From: Microvirga calopogonii
GTDB taxonomy: Bacteria; Pseudomonadota; Alphaproteobacteria; Rhizobiales; Beijerinckiaceae
Reading direction: 5' to 3'
Assembly: GCF_003347665.1 (NCBI RefSeq)
Contig: NZ_QDGA01000002.1
Location: 248,001-312,000 of the forward strand
DNA: 64,000 bases
A program made the position numbers and the translations under genes. Under the pieces are notes generated by a model. It ran no database searches and was not told where the DNA came from. It saw nothing but the letters and a program-made list of their open reading frames with translations. Shown here piece by piece: positions 62,473 to 64,000 of this stretch (positions within the stretch are counted from its first letter, which is position 1; every line of letters starts with the position of its first letter).

Positions 62473-64000
62473 ATGACAGAGCGTTTTGACTACATCATCG
62501 TCGGCGGCGGCTCTTCGGGATCCGTGGCCGCCGCGCGGCTGGTGAACGAAGGAAGGCGCGTGCTGCTGCTGGAGGGCGGATACTCCCACCGGCATCCACT
62601 CCTGGACATGCCGCCGGGCATCTTCAAGATGATCAACGGCAGCAAGTACATGCGGTATCACCACACGGTCCCGCAGGAGCATCTGGACGGGCGCGTCCAC
62701 GACATCCCGCAGGCTAACGTTCTCGGCGGCGGCTCCTCGGTCAATGCGCAGGTCTATATGCGTGGGCGGCCGTCCGACTACGACGAGTGGCACGACATTC
62801 TGCACGGGGAGAACGATTATCCCGGCTGGAGCTGGGCCGACGTTCTACCTCACTTTCGCACCATGGAAGGCAACAACAGGCTTTACAACGAGCTGCATGG
62901 CGCCGACGGGCCCCTTCTCGTCTCCGATCCAGGCCACATCAACGATATGTCCCGCTGGTTCGTCCAGGCCGTCCAGGCTTTGGGCGAGCCGTTCAATCCG
63001 GACTTCAACGGCCCGACGCAGCGCGGCGTTGGATTCTATCAGTTCATGAATCGGCGCGGCAGGCGCAGCAGCGCGGCCTATGCCTTCCTGGCGCCGCTCG
63101 CGGACAACCCGAACCTCGTCATCCGACTACAATCGCGGGTGCGCCGGATCGAGATCGAGAATGGCCGCGCCGTGGGCGTCACCTATCGCGATGCCACAGG
63201 TGCGGACCACAAAGTTTTTGCGGATGGTGAGATCATCCTTGCGTCCGGCGCGCTCGTCACGCCGCAGCTCCTGATGCTGTCCGGCATCGGCCCTGCCGGT
63301 CAGCTGCGGCAGCATGGGATTGCCTGCATCGCCGACCTGCCGGGCGTCGGCGAGAATCTGATCGATCACCCGGAGGCGCCGCTCATTGCCAAGGCGAACG
63401 GGCCCTATGGCTACTACAAGCAGGGTGTGGGTTGGCGAATGCTCCTCAACGGCATTCATTTCCGGCTCTTCGGATCAGGTCCGATCCTTTCGGCAGGCGT
63501 CGAGGCAGGCGCCTTCGTCAATCCGGCAGATCCGAATGCGGAACCCACGATCCAGGCCTTCTGCGTGCCGATCATCTATCTCGACCGCGACACGCTCGGC
63601 CTTGTGGACGACACTTATGGACTGACGATCACGACGGTGGTGGTGAAGCCGAAATCGCGCGGCTATGTCCGCCTGCGCTCCGCAAACCCGGACGACATGC
63701 CGCTCGTCTCGCCCGATCTGCTCAAACATCCCGACGACGCGCGGGCGATGATCGACGGTCAGCGCTTCTTCATTCGTGCCTTCCAGACAACGCCCTTGAA
63801 GGAGCGGATCGAGCGAATCTCGATTCCCGATCCAAACGACCTCAGCGACGAGGCCATCATGAAGCATTGCCGCCGCTTCGTGAAAACGAACTACCACCCC
63901 AGCGGCACCTGCCGGATGGGGACAGCCAGCGATCCGATGGCCGTCCTCGATTCCAGGCTTCGGGTGCGCGGCATCGAAAACCTGCGCGTCTGCGACCTCT
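62473..64000 (+). CDS. GMC-family FAD oxidoreductase, 3' end missing
   Basis: 509 codons present, cut by the window edge. FAD-binding N-terminus FDYIIVGGGSSGSVAAARL, GMC signature 1 NVLGGGSSVNAQVYMRG, signature 2 ASGALVTPQLLMLSGIGP, and late NYHPSGTCRMG with the active-site His. Choline-dehydrogenase-like; in this setting it probably oxidises a sugar alcohol or aldose before the dehydratase step. AGGTGA precedes the ATG. Only the last ~25-40 residues should be missing. Confidence 0.93.
   Translation, partial: MTERFDYIIVGGGSSGSVAAARLVNEGRRVLLLEGGYSHRHPLLDMPPGIFKMINGSKYMRYHHTVPQEHLDGRVHDIPQANVLGGGSSVNAQVYMRGRPSDYDEWHDILHGENDYPGWSWADVLPHFRTMEGNNRLYNELHGADGPLLVSDPGHINDMSRWFVQAVQALGEPFNPDFNGPTQRGVGFYQFMNRRGRRSSAAYAFLAPLADNPNLVIRLQSRVRRIEIENGRAVGVTYRDATGADHKVFADGEIILASGALVTPQLLMLSGIGPAGQLRQHGIACIADLPGVGENLIDHPEAPLIAKANGPYGYYKQGVGWRMLLNGIHFRLFGSGPILSAGVEAGAFVNPADPNAEPTIQAFCVPIIYLDRDTLGLVDDTYGLTITTVVVKPKSRGYVRLRSANPDDMPLVSPDLLKHPDDARAMIDGQRFFIRAFQTTPLKERIERISIPDPNDLSDEAIMKHCRRFVKTNYHPSGTCRMGTASDPMAVLDSRLRVRGIENLRVCDL

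Overview
The window is about 64 kb of GC-rich chromosome from an alphaproteobacterium of the order Hyphomicrobiales (Rhizobiales). A Methylobacteriaceae/Microvirga-like host is the best guess. Support comes from the gene order rnd-lptC-lptA-lptB-rpoN-hpf-ptsN, the divergent hemC/tsaD pair, an EcfG-type sigma factor with a matching GGAAC-N17-CGTT promoter, a cspA-DUF6481-rpsU cluster, and several families of intergenic palindromic repeats. No rRNA, tRNA, CRISPR array, transposase or prophage gene was seen. Coding density is high, and long antisense open frames are common only because of GC-rich codon usage.

Layout. 1-10 kb: haem synthesis (hemD partial, hemC), tsaD, gpsA, an EVE-domain protein, a Crp/Fnr regulator flanked by two paralogous small proteins, a response regulator, acetyl-CoA synthetase and an L,D-transpeptidase. 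10-16 kb: an aminotransferase, an orphan polyamine-type binding protein, a SIMPL-domain protein and a chemoreceptor. 15.8-21.7 kb: the minus-strand ptsN/hpf/rpoN/lptB/lptA/lptC/rnd block. 21.9-25 kb: a stress region with a predicted EcfG-dependent micro-gene, a single-domain response regulator, an EcfG-like sigma factor and two Hsp20 genes; the upstream hsp20 carries a sigma-32-type promoter and a ROSE-like RNA thermometer. 25-27.6 kb: an adenylate cyclase/TPR protein and a HugZ-like protein.

27.8-34.4 kb is a self-contained uptake and hydrolysis operon: an autoregulated LacI repressor, a CUT1-type ABC importer and a GH63 hydrolase resembling glucosylglycerate/mannosylglycerate hydrolases. 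This suggests scavenging of a glycosylglycerate-type solute. 34.5-42 kb holds tandem small Cys-containing secreted proteins, a truncated AraC regulator and its full-length relative, an MscS channel, a DUF2092 protein and a luciferase-like oxidoreductase. 42-46.6 kb is a MerR-controlled Zn/Cd/Pb efflux ATPase, a CtaG-like membrane protein and a BTLCP peptidase. 47-49.2 kb is the cspA/DUF6481/rpsU cluster. 49.3-53.8 kb encodes a receptor without an output domain and a glycosyltransferase/HlyD pair resembling the BgsA/BgsB mixed-linkage beta-glucan system.

54-64 kb is a sugar-acid type catabolic operon: a divergent FadR-type GntR repressor, an aldehyde dehydrogenase, a CUT2 ABC importer (binding protein, double ATPase, two permeases), an enolase-superfamily dehydratase and a GMC oxidoreductase cut by the right edge. 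The aldehyde dehydrogenase is preceded by an overlapping 26-codon reading frame that contains a terminator hairpin and duplicated GGGAGCCT boxes, one of which is the dehydrogenase Shine-Dalgarno. This attenuator-like leader is the most unusual regulatory arrangement seen here.
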